Assembly: GCA_028687035.1 (NCBI GenBank)
Contig: JAQUAX010000001.1
Span: 186,001 to 250,000, forward strand
Source of the DNA: Dechloromonas sp.
GTDB lineage: Bacteria > Pseudomonadota > Gammaproteobacteria > Burkholderiales > Rhodocyclaceae
DNA length: 64,000 bases
Reading direction: 5' to 3'
The first letter of the stretch is position 1; the number at the start of each line of letters is the position of its first letter. Shown piece by piece: positions 52,782 through 63,495 of this stretch. The notes beneath the pieces were generated by a model, which was not told the DNA's origin, did not search any database, and was given only the letters and a program-made list of their open reading frames with translations. A program made the position numbers and the translations under genes.

Positions 52782-53747
52782 TCAGTCCGGCAGGTAGCTC
52801 GGCATGAACGGCGCGCTGCCGGTTGCGAAGTAGGTTTCGCAGCGCTCGATGTACTCGCGCAGGCTTTTCGGCATCGGGGTGCGGGCGCGCGTCACGTAGA
52901 AGATCAGGTCGCGGCCCTGGCGGATCAGCTGCAGACCGTCCGCGATGTTGTGGGCGACCGGCGTCTCGTCGGTCGACACCGGGTGCGGCGTCAGGGTGGC
53001 CAGGCGTTCGCCGGCAGTGACCATGATCGCCCAGACGTCGAAGATGTCGGGGTCGGTGCGCAGCGTTTCGGTCTTGATCCGGGCCGCGTTGGCGAGGTCG
53101 ACGATGGCCGGCTCGATGCCGGCGAAGGCGGGCAGGCTGGCCAGGTTGGCGATCATCGTGCGGGCGATCCGGTCGATGTCGCGCATCGTCTGGCCGATCT
53201 TGATGTAGCGGCTTTCGTAGAAGTCTTCGAGCGGGATCGAGAAAGCGCGGAAGGGTTCGCCCCACAGCTCGTCGATGCCTTCCTCGCCGCTGCGGTGCAG
53301 TACGCAGCGCCCGAGTTCCATGGCCTCGAGCAGGCAGCCGCCGCATTCGCGCATCAGCGGGTTGTCGCTGTTGATCTCGACGCCGCAGGCCTGCAGTTCG
53401 ACCAGCTTGCGGAAGATGTCGGCGGCCCGGTTGAACAGTGCGCCGGCCAGCATCGCGCCCTTGATCCGCTTGCGCGTCGGATCGGTCTCGGCGAGGTATT
53501 TTTCGCGGGCTTCGGCCAGCCGGGTGCCCGGGATGTTCAGTCCGTGTTCGGTGTGGTTGAACAGGCGGCGCGTCAGCGCGTCGATCAGCCGCTTCTTGGC
53601 TTCGAGGGTGTCGGCCGGCACCGGATAGGTCTTGATCCAGTAGCCGTCGTAGAACACGCGTTCCTCGCCGTCGAACAGGCGGCGCGTGCCTTCGGCAGGT
53701 TGGTCTTCCTCGTTCAGCTTGCGGTCCAATGCGTACACGTTGATCAT
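52782..53747 (-). CDS. unrecognised cytoplasmic protein, 321 aa
   Basis: The chosen start is MINVYALDRKL. The protein has no signal peptide or membrane helices and is mostly helical. Conserved-looking pieces are ERVFYDGYWIKTYPVPAD, LMRECGGCLLEAMELGR and IKIGQTMRDIDRIARTM. I do not recognise a family. It converges on the TolC gene and shares no operon with it; 73 bases separate it from the YceI gene behind it. Codon use and length support a real gene. An immunity or regulatory role for the peptide system cannot be claimed from position alone. Confidence 0.7.
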   Translation of the reverse strand: MINVYALDRKLNEEDQPAEGTRRLFDGEERVFYDGYWIKTYPVPADTLEAKKRLIDALTRRLFNHTEHGLNIPGTRLAEAREKYLAETDPTRKRIKGAMLAGALFNRAADIFRKLVELQACGVEINSDNPLMRECGGCLLEAMELGRCVLHRSGEEGIDELWGEPFRAFSIPLEDFYESRYIKIGQTMRDIDRIARTMIANLASLPAFAGIEPAIVDLANAARIKTETLRTDPDIFDVWAIMVTAGERLATLTPHPVSTDETPVAHNIADGLQLIRQGRDLIFYVTRARTPMPKSLREYIERCETYFATGSAPFMPSYLPD

Positions 53748-53820
53748 GGCCGGGTTATTACCAAAGGCAGAGCCGGGTTGCGAAACCGCGACTCTGCCTG
53801 ACGGCCGGAAAGGCGTCAAC

Positions 53821-54390
53821 TTACTCCTTGATCGCCTCGACGGCCACATCGATGCGCACTTCGTCGCCGACGTAGGGCGCGTACTTGCCGGCGTTGAACT
53901 CCGAGCGCTTGACGACGACGTGGGCGTTGGCGCCGATCGCGTCCTTCTTCAGCATCGGGTGCGGCATCGCCTGGAAGGAGGTCACGGTCAGCGTCACCGG
54001 ACGGGTCACGCCCTTCAGCGTCAGGTTGCCCTCGACGGCGACCGGCTTGTCGCCGTCGAACACGACCTTGGTCGACTTGAAGGTGGCGGTCGGGTACTTC
54101 GCGGTGTCCAGGAAATCCTCGCCCTGGATGTGCTCGTTGAAGGTCGCATAGCCGGTATTCACCGATTTGGTGTCGATCACGATGTCGACCGCGCCGGTCT
54201 TCGCGGCCTTGTCGAAGACGATCTTGCCGGTCGTTTTGTCGAAGCGCGACAGCTGGGTCGAGTAGCCGAAGTGGCTGTACGAGAAGCGCGGGAAGCTGTG
54301 CGTGCCGTCGAGCACGTAGGTTTCCGGTGCGGCCAGCGCCGGGGCGGCGGCTGCGAGGGCGAGGACGAGGGTGGCGATCTGTTTCTTCAT
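53821..54390 (-). CDS. YceI-family periplasmic protein (first copy)
   Basis: Encodes 189 aa with a signal peptide (cleaved after LAA, about residue 20). The YceI lipocalin-like barrel is evident: YVLDGTHSFPRFSYSHFGYS, FDKTTGKIVFD, TFKSTKVVFDG and NAHVVVKRSEFNAGKYAP. YceI proteins bind isoprenoid quinones or other lipids in the periplasm. It lies 26 bases downstream of a second YceI gene, and a cytochrome b561 gene precedes both, a common grouping suggesting quinol-related redox or lipid transport. Confidence 0.9.
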   Translation of the reverse strand: MKKQIATLVLALAAAAPALAAPETYVLDGTHSFPRFSYSHFGYSTQLSRFDKTTGKIVFDKAAKTGAVDIVIDTKSVNTGYATFNEHIQGEDFLDTAKYPTATFKSTKVVFDGDKPVAVEGNLTLKGVTRPVTLTVTSFQAMPHPMLKKDAIGANAHVVVKRSEFNAGKYAPYVGDEVRIDVAVEAIKE

Positions 54391-54416
54391 GGTGTTTTCT
54401 CCGTGGGGTTGGGGGA

Positions 54417-54971
54417 TTACTTGCCGCTGGCGGCAATCTTGAAATCGATGCGGACGTCGTTGGCGACGATGTCGAACTTGGCCCAGGCGCCTTCGCCGAT
54501 CGCGAAGTCGCCGCGGCGGATGCTCAGGCTGCCGGCGAACACGCCGTCCTTGCCCTGGGCGGTGAAGCTGGCCGGGACGACGACCGCCTGCGTGCGGCCC
54601 TTGATCGTCAGCTGGCCGGCGACTTCGTAGCGGTTGTCGCCGAGCGCCTTGACGCCGGTGGAGACGAAGCGTGCGGTCGGGAAGTTGCGGCTGTCGAACC
54701 ACGGCTTGCCGGCCACTTCCTGGTCGCCTTCGGCGGAACCGGTGTCGATGCTGGCCAGTTCGACGTCGATCGTCGCCCGGGCGGCGGCCGGGCGGGCCGG
54801 GTCGAAACTCAGCTGGGCGGTGAATTTGCGGAAGCGGCCGTCCATCCGGACGCCCATCTGCTGGTAGGCGAAGCCGATCGCGCTGCGTTCGGGGCGGACC
54901 GTGCCGTATTCGACGGCCTGGGCGGCGGGCAGCGCGGCGGCCAGCGCGAGGGCGAAAGCGAGTCGGTTCAT
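54417..54971 (-). CDS. YceI-family periplasmic protein (second copy)
   Basis: Encodes 184 aa with a signal peptide (about 1-19, MNRLAFALALAAALPAAQA). It is more divergent than its neighbour but keeps the barrel signatures RSAIGFAYQQMGVRMDGRF, FPTARFVSTGVKAL and TIKGRTQAV. The start overlaps the stop of the cytochrome b561 gene (ATGA). Tandem YceI genes of different sequence suggest two ligands or a heteromeric pair. Confidence 0.88.
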   Translation of the reverse strand: MNRLAFALALAAALPAAQAVEYGTVRPERSAIGFAYQQMGVRMDGRFRKFTAQLSFDPARPAAARATIDVELASIDTGSAEGDQEVAGKPWFDSRNFPTARFVSTGVKALGDNRYEVAGQLTIKGRTQAVVVPASFTAQGKDGVFAGSLSIRRGDFAIGEGAWAKFDIVANDVRIDFKIAASGK

Positions 54972-55516
54972 TGGGAATCTCCTGGGCGGTGACGCGGCAG
55001 CATCCGGGTCAGGATGTCGTCCTTGTCGATGAAGTGATGTTTCAGGGCGGCGCCGACGTGGCCGGCGATCACGGCGACGAAAAACAGGTTCAATCCGGCG
55101 TGCACCGTCTGCAGCAGGTCGCCGAGCGCCTTGTCCTTGGCGACCAGGTCGGGCAGCGGCAGGATGCCGAACCACACGGTCTGGAAGCCCTTGGCCGAAC
55201 TCATCAGCCAGCCGGACAGCGGAATCGCGAGCATCAGCAGGTAGAGCAGCGCGTGGCCGGCTTGGGCGGCGAAGCGCAGGGGCGGGCTCATCTGCGCCGG
55301 CAGGGCGGGCGGCGGATGCCCGGCGCGCCACGCGAGGCGGAACACGACGAGCACGAAGGCGCTGACGCCGGCCCACTTGTGCCACGAATAGAACTGCAGC
55401 TTCTGCGGCGACAGCGGCAGCCCCTGCATGTAGAAGCCGAGGCCGAGCAGGCCGCAGAGCAGCACGGCCATGATCCAGTGCAGGGCCTTGGCGGTCCGGG
55501 TGTAGGAAAGGCTCAC
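54968..55516 (-). CDS. cytochrome b561 family protein
   Basis: Encodes 182 aa with four membrane helices. The haem-ligand histidines are visible in ALHWIMAV, YSWHKWAG, VHAGLNLFF and GHVGAALKHHF. Such diheme proteins transfer electrons from quinol, for example in superoxide or quinone reduction. It overlaps the dioxygenase-like gene by four bases upstream and the YceI gene by four bases downstream, so all four are one operon. Confidence 0.92.
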   Translation of the reverse strand: MSLSYTRTAKALHWIMAVLLCGLLGLGFYMQGLPLSPQKLQFYSWHKWAGVSAFVLVVFRLAWRAGHPPPALPAQMSPPLRFAAQAGHALLYLLMLAIPLSGWLMSSAKGFQTVWFGILPLPDLVAKDKALGDLLQTVHAGLNLFFVAVIAGHVGAALKHHFIDKDDILTRMLPRHRPGDSQ

Positions 55517-56322
55517 GGTCGACCTCCTTGCGGACGGGAAAAGGCGTAGGCATCCATCGCGATCACGTAATCGTCGATGCCGGCATGGAAGCGCTCGGCG
55601 GCGGCGGCCTCGCCGCCCGCACCGAGTGCGACAAAGAGCGGCAGCAAATGTTCATCGCTCGGGTGGGCGCGGGCGCCGTCCGGGGCCAGCCGGCGGTAGT
55701 CGAGCAGCGATTCGATGTCGGCTGCGGCCAGCCGGTCGGCGATCCAGTCGGAAAATTCGCGCACGTAGTCCGGCGTACGGCCGTTATCGCGCCAGGCCAG
55801 CTGGTAGTCGCGCAGGTTGTGCGTGACGTTGCCCGAGGCGACGATCAGGAAGCCGCGCGCCGCCAGCGGCGCCAGCGCCCGGCCGAGCGTCCAGGCCTGG
55901 CGGGGGCCGCCCGTGCTCTGGATCGACAGCGGGATCACCGGGACTTCGGCATCCGGGAACATCAGGCGCAGCGGCACCCAGGCGCCGTGGTCGAGGCCGC
56001 GGCCGGCGTCGCGTTCGACGGGCAGGCCGGCCGCGGCGATCGCGGCGGCGACCTCGTCGGCCGCCTCTCGGCAGCCGGTGGCCGGGTAGCGGATGGCGTA
56101 GAGTTCTTCCGGGAAACCCCAGAAATCGTGGATGGTCTCCGGCCGATCGGCGAAGCCGACGGTCGGCGCTTCGGTATCCCAGTGCGCGCTGACCACGACG
56201 ATGGCGCGCGGCCGCGGCAGCCGGCCGGCCAGCGCGCTCAGCGCGGCGCCGGCGGCACCGGGGCGCAGCGCGAAGGTCGGGGCGCCGTGCGGGACGAAGA
56301 GGGAGGGCAGGGGAGCGGTCAT
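55513..56322 (-). CDS. LigB/DODA-type extradiol dioxygenase family protein
   Basis: Encodes 269 aa. The active-site histidines of the class III family are visible: FVPHGAPTF, VSAHWDTEAPT, GLDHGAWVPL and HPSDEHLLPLFVALGA. Homologues include E. coli YgiD and plant DOPA dioxygenase; they open catecholic rings using a metal (Zn or Fe). It is the first gene of an operon with cytochrome b561 and two YceI genes, divergent from a LysR regulator that probably controls it. Confidence 0.9.
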   Translation of the reverse strand: MTAPLPSLFVPHGAPTFALRPGAAGAALSALAGRLPRPRAIVVVSAHWDTEAPTVGFADRPETIHDFWGFPEELYAIRYPATGCREAADEVAAAIAAAGLPVERDAGRGLDHGAWVPLRLMFPDAEVPVIPLSIQSTGGPRQAWTLGRALAPLAARGFLIVASGNVTHNLRDYQLAWRDNGRTPDYVREFSDWIADRLAAADIESLLDYRRLAPDGARAHPSDEHLLPLFVALGAGGEAAAAERFHAGIDDYVIAMDAYAFSRPQGGRP

Positions 56323-56416
56323 GGCGGTTCTCGCGGGGTGATGGCCGTACTTTAGACGCCCTCGGATGATCGAAATAGACGACAATGCGCAAATCTTAGT
56401 TGCCAGGAATGCAACA

Positions 56417-57298
56417 ATGGACCGACTCGATGCGATGCAGCTTTTCGTCCGCGTGGCCGAACTGGGCAGTTTTGCCGCGGTCGCGCAGCAGATGGGCGTC
56501 GCCCGCTCGGTGGTGACGCGGCAGATCGCCGGCCTCGAAGCGCACCTCGGCGTCAAGCTGATGGCGCGCAGCACGCGCCGGCTGGCGCTGACCTCGGCCG
56601 GTTCAGCCTACCTGGAAAAATGCCGGGTCATCCTGAACCTGGTCGAGGCGGCCGAAGGCGACGTCGCCGCCGAGCGGCTGACGCCGCGCGGCCAGATCCG
56701 GCTCAGCCTGCCGCTCAGCTTCGGCCTGAAGCGCCTGGCGCCGCTGCTGCTGGAATTCTCGCAGCGCTACCCCGAAGTGGCGCTCGACATGGATTACAGC
56801 GACCGTCGCGTGAACCTGATCGAGGAGGGCGTCGACCTGTCGGTTCGCATCACCCGCCGGCTCGAAGCGGGCGATGTCGCCCGCCGGCTCGGCACCAGCC
56901 GGCTGCTCGTCGTCGCCGCGCCGGATTATCTCGCCCGCCACGGTCGACCGCGGCATCCCGGCGAACTCGCGCACCACGAATGCCTGGGCTACAGCCAGGC
57001 CGGCAGCACGATGCCCTGGCAGTTCATCGTCGACGGCCAGCTCGAAACCCTGCATCCGCGCAGCCGGGTCGCCGCCAACAACGGCGAGGTGCTGACCGAC
57101 GCCGCGGCCCAGGGCCTGGGCATCACCTGCCAGCCCGACTTCATCGTCGAGGCGGCACTTGCCGCCGGCCGCGTCGAGGCCATCCTGGCCGACTACCCGG
57201 TGCCCGAACTGGGCATCTACGCGATGCTGCCGGGCAACCGCCACGTGCCGCAGCGCGTCCGCGTGCTGATGGATTTCCTGGCCGAGCGGCTGCAGTAA
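56417..57298 (+). CDS. LysR-family transcriptional regulator
   Basis: Encodes 293 aa. The N-terminal winged helix (MDRLDAMQLFVRVAELGSF, AVAQQMGVARSVVTRQIAGLE) is followed by the effector-binding domain (about 90-290). It belongs to the AaeR/DmlR-like subgroup (LSLPLSFGLKRLAPLLLEF). It is divergent from the dioxygenase operon with a 94-base gap, the usual LysR arrangement, and probably activates or represses that operon in response to an aromatic or redox signal. Confidence 0.93.
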   Translation: MDRLDAMQLFVRVAELGSFAAVAQQMGVARSVVTRQIAGLEAHLGVKLMARSTRRLALTSAGSAYLEKCRVILNLVEAAEGDVAAERLTPRGQIRLSLPLSFGLKRLAPLLLEFSQRYPEVALDMDYSDRRVNLIEEGVDLSVRITRRLEAGDVARRLGTSRLLVVAAPDYLARHGRPRHPGELAHHECLGYSQAGSTMPWQFIVDGQLETLHPRSRVAANNGEVLTDAAAQGLGITCQPDFIVEAALAAGRVEAILADYPVPELGIYAMLPGNRHVPQRVRVLMDFLAERLQ

Positions 57299-57404
57299 CG
57301 CAGCGGGCTTCCCGGGCGGGCCCCGGCGGATTGACTAGTTCCGATGGGCGATAGCCAGCCCCGGGACTGCGGTGCAATATTCGCGCCCCCGGGGAGAAGC
57401 GACG

Positions 57405-57605
57405 ATGGACGATCTGGAAGTCGGCACCGTGTACGCGATAGAGCTGTGCAGCGGCGAGCGCCGCCGCTGGCAGTACCTCGGCCTGGACGGCCGCGGGCAG
57501 CCCCGCTGGCGGGATTGCGAGACGCGTCTCGAGTTCGGCGAGGGCAGCCTGATGTACGCATGGACCCTCCTGGGAGCCGCCGATGCCGACTGGAACGCGG
57601 GATAG
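57405..57605 (+). CDS. small hypothetical protein, 66 aa
   Basis: MDDLEVGTVYAIELCSGERR opens a small acidic, Trp-rich protein (WQYLGLDGRG, PRWRDCETRLEF, MYAWTLLG). GGGGAGAAG precedes the ATG. The beta-rich pattern suggests a small SH3-like or Tudor-like fold, which is only an impression. It stands alone between the LysR gene and another orphan small gene. No family recognised. Confidence 0.6.
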   Translation: MDDLEVGTVYAIELCSGERRRWQYLGLDGRGQPRWRDCETRLEFGEGSLMYAWTLLGAADADWNAG

Positions 57606-57640
57606 GGCCGCTCCGTTCCCCCTTCTGTACGAGGAAAACA

Positions 57641-58039
57641 ATGTCATTCGCTCTTTGCTGGGACGGTAGCGGGCTGCTCAAGCGCTTCGGCGGCTATGTC
57701 AGCGCCGAGGAGTTCATGGATTCGGCCGATGCCAGCTTTTCGCATCCGGACATCGACCGCGCCCGCTACATCATCAACGACTTCACCGAGGTCACCGGTC
57801 ACGGCCTCTGCGACGCGGTCGCCGAATACGTCGGCGTGATGCGGATGGGAGCGAGCCTCAGCACGCCGAACCTGCGCGTGCTGTATGTCTCTACCGACGA
57901 AAGCATCCGGGATTTCGTCGCGGCACTGACCGCCCACCCCTTCCATACGGCCTGGGAAACCCGGGTTTTCCCGACGATGTCGCTGGCCGAGGCCTGGCTC
58001 AAGCTCCAGCCCCGGCTGAACCGGATGGCCTGGCGCTGA
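57641..58039 (+). CDS. hypothetical protein, 132 aa (STAS/SpoIIAA-like appearance)
   Basis: A cytoplasmic protein with an alternating beta/alpha pattern: GLLKRFGGYVSAEEFMDSAD, ARYIINDFTEVTG, LRVLYVSTDESIRDFVAAL. The layout resembles SpoIIAA-like/STAS proteins, but no diagnostic residue is seen, so the call is tentative. GAGGA lies seven bases before the ATG. It follows the 66-aa gene by 36 bases and may share its transcript. Confidence 0.65.
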   Translation: MSFALCWDGSGLLKRFGGYVSAEEFMDSADASFSHPDIDRARYIINDFTEVTGHGLCDAVAEYVGVMRMGASLSTPNLRVLYVSTDESIRDFVAALTAHPFHTAWETRVFPTMSLAEAWLKLQPRLNRMAWR

Positions 58040-58044
58040 GCGTT

Positions 58045-58060
58045 CGCCGCCCGCGCGGCG
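58045..58060 (+). terminator. hairpin after hypothetical gene
   Basis: CGCCGC / GCGGCG form a 6-bp stem with a four-base loop (CCGC), six bases after the stop at 58039. There is no T-run downstream, so it is a low-certainty terminator. Confidence 0.35.
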
Positions 58061-58115
58061 GAATGCGGCCGGCCTCGGGTAAGATCGGAAGACCTTTCCC
58101 GAAGGAGAATTCCGC

Positions 58116-58781
58116 ATGCTGCGCCTGTCGACCGCACTCGTCCTCTGTCTTGCCGCCGCCGGTGCCGGCGCCGGCACCCTTGTCGATCTGTCTGCCGAGG
58201 CGTCGCGCCCTGCCGCCAACGACCAGGTCCGCGCCCGCGTCTATAGCGAGGCGAGCGGCGCCAATCCGGCCGAACTGGCCCGCCGCGTCAATCGCGACGT
58301 CGCCGAGGCGCTGAAGCTGATCCGCGCCCGGGCCGGCATCTCGGTGAAGAGCGGCGCCCAGTCGACCTGGCCGGTCTATGGCCGCGAGCAGAAGATCGAC
58401 GGCTGGCGCCTGCGCAGCGAACTGGTACTGGAAACGCGCGACACGGCGGCGATTTCCGAACTGCTCGGCGAACTGCAGCAGATGCGCCTGGCGGTCGGCG
58501 AGGTCAGCCAGTTGCCGTCGCCGGAAACCCGCCGCCAGGTCGAGGACGAAACGACGCGCGATGCGATCCGCGCCTTCCAGGCCCGGGCGGCGCTGGTCGC
58601 CGGGCAGCTGGGCAAGACCTGGCAGATTCGCCAGCTGAACATCGGCCACGGCCACCAGGCGCCGGTGCCGGTCTTCCGGGCGATGAAGGCGATGGCCGCC
58701 GAGGCCGCGCCGGTGCCGCTCGAAGGCGGCGAGAGCCTGCTGACGACGACGGTGTCCGGCCAGATCGAGCTGGCCGACTAG
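58116..58781 (+). CDS. SIMPL (DUF541) domain periplasmic protein
   Basis: Encodes 221 aa with a signal peptide (about 1-19, [19 protein letters not shown]). The DUF541/SIMPL fold shows in [38 protein letters not shown] and SELVLETRD. These YggE-like proteins are periplasmic and linked to oxidative stress; their molecular role is unknown. GAAGGAG precedes the start. It converges on modC with a four-base overlap. Confidence 0.83.
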   Translation: MLRLSTALVLCLAAAGAGAGTLVDLSAEASRPAANDQVRARVYSEASGANPAELARRVNRDVAEALKLIRARAGISVKSGAQSTWPVYGREQKIDGWRLRSELVLETRDTAAISELLGELQQMRLAVGEVSQLPSPETRRQVEDETTRDAIRAFQARAALVAGQLGKTWQIRQLNIGHGHQAPVPVFRAMKAMAAEAAPVPLEGGESLLTTTVSGQIELAD

Positions 58782-59857
58782 CCGACCAGCGCCACCGACT
58801 TGATCTGGGCGTGCAGCGCGAGCCCGGGGCGGATCGCCAGGCGCTCGGCCGAACGCTTCGTGATCCGCGCCAGCAGCGGCGTGCCGCCGGCGTCGAGGCG
58901 GACCAGCACGTGGCCCGGCGTGTCGGTCGGCGCCAGATCGACGACGCCGGCCGGCACGCAGTTCAGGATGCTGCTCTGTTCGGCCGGGGCCAGCGCCAGG
59001 CTGACGTCGCGGGCGTGGATGCGGCAGCGCAGCGGCGTGCCGACGGCCTCCGGGTGGCGCGACACGTAGATCGCGCCGCCGGCGAAGTCGAGCCGGGTCA
59101 GGTCGTCGGCCTCGTGCGCGGCGACCGTCGTTTCGACGACGACGCCGGCATCGTCGGCGAAGGCGGCCGGCAGGTCGAGGCGGGCCAGCACGTCGTTGAG
59201 CGGGCCGCTGGCCACCACGCGGCCGGCGTCGAGCAGCACCAGGTGGTCGGCCAGCCGGGCGACCTCGTCCGGCGCGTGGCTGACATAAACGACCGGCAGC
59301 TCGAGTTCGCGGTGCAGGCGTTCGAGATAGGGCAGGATCTCGTGCTTGCGCTTCAGGTCGAGCGCGGCCAGCGGCTCGTCCATCAGCAGGATGCGCGGCG
59401 CCGCGAGCAGCGCGCGGGCGATCGCGACGCGCTGCCGTTCGCCGCCCGACAGCTGGTCCGGCCGGCGTTCGAGCAGGTGGCCGATGCCGAGCAGTTCGGC
59501 GACGTCGGGCAGCGCGAAGCGGCGCTCCGCGGTCGACGTCCTTTTCTGCCCGAATTCCATGTTGCGGCGCACCGACAGGTGCGGGAACAGGCTGGCTTCC
59601 TGGAAGACGACGCCGAGCGCGCGGCGGTGCGCCGGAACGAACAGCCCGCGCGCTTCGTCTTGCCAGACTTCGTCGCCGATCGCGCAGTAGCCGCCGGGCG
59701 CCCGCTCGAGGCCGGCCAGCGCGCGCAGGCAGGTTGTCTTGCCCGAGCCGGAATGGCCGAACAGCGCGCTGACGCCGCGGCCGGGCAGGGTCAGGTCGAC
59801 GTCGAGCGCGAATTCGCCGCGGTCGACGCGGAAACGGGCGCGGATTTCACCGGACAT
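58778..59857 (-). CDS. modC: molybdate ABC transporter ATPase
   Basis: Encodes 359 aa. The ATPase domain has Walker [10 protein letters not shown], signature [16 protein letters not shown] and Walker [15 protein letters not shown]-terminal TOBE/Mop domain ([20 protein letters not shown]) can bind oxyanion and inhibit transport. It powers molybdate import with ModA and ModB. It overlaps modB by 11 bases and is the last gene of the operon. Confidence 0.95.
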   Translation of the reverse strand: MSGEIRARFRVDRGEFALDVDLTLPGRGVSALFGHSGSGKTTCLRALAGLERAPGGYCAIGDEVWQDEARGLFVPAHRRALGVVFQEASLFPHLSVRRNMEFGQKRTSTAERRFALPDVAELLGIGHLLERRPDQLSGGERQRVAIARALLAAPRILLMDEPLAALDLKRKHEILPYLERLHRELELPVVYVSHAPDEVARLADHLVLLDAGRVVASGPLNDVLARLDLPAAFADDAGVVVETTVAAHEADDLTRLDFAGGAIYVSRHPEAVGTPLRCRIHARDVSLALAPAEQSSILNCVPAGVVDLAPTDTPGHVLVRLDAGGTPLLARITKRSAERLAIRPGLALHAQIKSVALVG

Positions 59858-60527
59858 TGCGTTGCCTCCGGGCCGGGTTGAAGGTGTACAGCGCGAGCAG
59901 CACGAGGAAGCTGAAGGCGACCATGCCGCCGGCCAGCCAGTGGGCTTCGGCGTATTCCAGCGCCTCGACGTGGTCGTAGATCTGCACCGAGACGACGCGG
60001 GTCTTGTCGGGGATGTTGCCGCCGATCATCAGCACGATGCCGAATTCGCCGACCGTGTGCGCGAAGCCGAGGATGGCGCCGGACAGGAAGCCGGGTTTCG
60101 CCATCGGCACGGCGACCGACCAGAAGGCGTCCCACGGCCCGGCGCGCAGCGTCGCGGCGGCTTCCAGCGGGCGCTCGCCGATCGCCTCGAAGGCGTTCTG
60201 GATCGGCTGCACGACGAAGGGCAGCGAATAGAACACCGACGCGATGACCAGGCCGGGGAAGGTGAAGGGCAGCAGGCCGAGGCCGAGCGCCTCGGTCAGC
60301 CGGCCGACCGGACCGTGCGGGCCCATCGTGATCAGCAGGTAGAAGCCGAGCACGGTCGGCGGCAGCACCAGCGGCAGCGCGACGACGGCGCCGACGACGC
60401 CCTTCAGCGCCGAGCGCGTGCGCGCCAGCCACCACGCGATCGGCGTACCAACAATCAGCAGCAGCGCGGTGACGACGGTGGCCAGCTTCAGCGTCAGCCA
60501 GACGGCGGCGAGATCCGGATTGCCCAT
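59847..60527 (-). CDS. modB: molybdate ABC transporter permease
   Basis: Encodes 226 aa with five or six membrane helices. The permease EAA motif region is [20 protein letters not shown]. ModB forms the inner-membrane channel, with ModC as motor and ModA as the binding protein. It lies between the NifX-like gene (eight bases before its start) and modC (overlap). Confidence 0.95.
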   Translation of the reverse strand: MGNPDLAAVWLTLKLATVVTALLLIVGTPIAWWLARTRSALKGVVGAVVALPLVLPPTVLGFYLLITMGPHGPVGRLTEALGLGLLPFTFPGLVIASVFYSLPFVVQPIQNAFEAIGERPLEAAATLRAGPWDAFWSVAVPMAKPGFLSGAILGFAHTVGEFGIVLMIGGNIPDKTRVVSVQIYDHVEALEYAEAHWLAGGMVAFSFLVLLALYTFNPARRQRNVR

Positions 60528-60535
60528 GCGGCCTT

Positions 60536-60928
60536 TCAGTGTCGGGAGAACAGGTCGCGCAGTTTACACAGCGTCGTCGTGATGTCGAAGCGCGGATCGG
60601 GCAGCGCCTCGCCGGCCAGCATGCGGGTGATCGCCAGCGCCGGGTCGCTCTCGCCGGTCAGCAGCACCGCGCAACCGCGCTGCTTCATGTGGCGGACGAA
60701 GCCGTCGCCGGCGCTGGCGGCGACCGCGATGTCGATGCCGTCGAGCGGGTGCGCCCGGTCGTCGGCGAAGACGTGCAGCACCTCGTCCTTGGCCAGTTCG
60801 ACGCGGCGCGGCGCCGGCAGCAGCCGGCCGGCGCGGTGCTGCGACAGGTCGTAGAGCAGCCATTGCCGGGCTTGTCCGGCGTGGCCGCTGACGGCGGAAA
60901 AATCCCGGGTGGCGATGGCGATTTTCAT
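60536..60928 (-). CDS. NifX/NifB-type iron-molybdenum cofactor-binding domain protein
   Basis: Encodes 130 aa. The dinitrogenase iron-molybdenum cofactor domain shows in [38 protein letters not shown] and [17 protein letters not shown]. Members (NifX, NifY, VnfX, the NifB C-terminal domain) carry Fe-Mo cofactor precursors. Its place inside a mod operon suggests a molybdenum-cluster handling role, either for nitrogenase encoded elsewhere or for another Mo-Fe cluster system. Confidence 0.88.
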   Translation of the reverse strand: MKIAIATRDFSAVSGHAGQARQWLLYDLSQHRAGRLLPAPRRVELAKDEVLHVFADDRAHPLDGIDIAVAASAGDGFVRHMKQRGCAVLLTGESDPALAITRMLAGEALPDPRFDITTTLCKLRDLFSRH

Positions 60929-60938
60929 CGGCTTTCCT

Positions 60939-61787
60939 TCAATCGGAGGTCAGCGAAACCGCGACGTCGCGCGGCGGGGCGAAGTACGGAGCCGAGGTCA
61001 CCAGGATGCCGGCGCCGGCCCGCGCATAGCTTTCCGCGTTGGCCGGATGGATGCCGCCGGCCGCGGCCAGCCGGGTCCGCGATCCGGCGGGAATCGCCCG
61101 GCGCAGGCGGTCGACCGCGTCCACCGGCCATTTTTCCAGTTGCAGCACGTCGGCGCCGGCTGCCAGCCAGTTGAGCGCTTCGGCTTCGTCGCCGACTTCG
61201 ACGACGACCGGACGTTCCGGCCACCGGCGGCGCAGCCGGGCGACGGTCGCGGCCGGCGCCTCGCCGGCCAGGAAGGCGCGGTGCTCGGCGAAGACGAGCA
61301 GGGTTTCCGACAGGCCGAGTCGGTGCGGGCTGGCACCGGCGCACAGCACGGCCTTCAGCGCCGCCGCCTTGGTGCCGGGAAAATTCTTGCGCGTGCAGGC
61401 GACGCCGGCGTCCGGATCAGCGCGGCGCGCCGCGGCGACGATGTCGGCGGCGCAGCTGGCGATCCCGGACAGGTACTCGACCAGCGTCTGCGCCGTCTTC
61501 CAGACCTGGTGCAGCGCGCCGGCCGGGCCGGCCAGCGTCAGGATGCCGTCGCCGGCGGCCAGCCGCTCGCCGCTGGCGCGCACCGGGCCGAGCGCGGCCA
61601 GGCCGCGCAGTTCGCCCATGCGGACGGCCTCCTCGCTGCCGCACAGCACCATGTCGGAACGTGCGCGGAAAACCATCCGCCCCGGGCGCCCGGCGATGCC
61701 CAGCGCGAAGGTCGTTGCGTCGCCGCACGGGGCATCGTCGCGCAGCAGCGCCTCGAGTTCGGGATCGGCCAGCCGGTACGGGCTCAT
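60939..61787 (-). CDS. modD: ModD pyrophosphorylase-like protein
   Basis: Encodes 282 aa. It resembles nicotinate-nucleotide pyrophosphorylase (QPRTase/NadC), with the family motifs TRKNFPGTKAAALKAVL, EVGDEAEALNWLAAGADVLQLEKWP and AAAGGIHPANA. It is the ModD type because of its position in the molybdate operon; its exact reaction is unsettled. It is not the housekeeping NadC. Its start follows the first modA stop by three bases. Confidence 0.9.
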   Translation of the reverse strand: MSPYRLADPELEALLRDDAPCGDATTFALGIAGRPGRMVFRARSDMVLCGSEEAVRMGELRGLAALGPVRASGERLAAGDGILTLAGPAGALHQVWKTAQTLVEYLSGIASCAADIVAAARRADPDAGVACTRKNFPGTKAAALKAVLCAGASPHRLGLSETLLVFAEHRAFLAGEAPAATVARLRRRWPERPVVVEVGDEAEALNWLAAGADVLQLEKWPVDAVDRLRRAIPAGSRTRLAAAGGIHPANAESYARAGAGILVTSAPYFAPPRDVAVSLTSD

Positions 61788-61790
61788 CGC

Positions 61791-63483
<1,693 letters not shown>

Positions 63484-63495
63484 CGCGGGCTCCTT

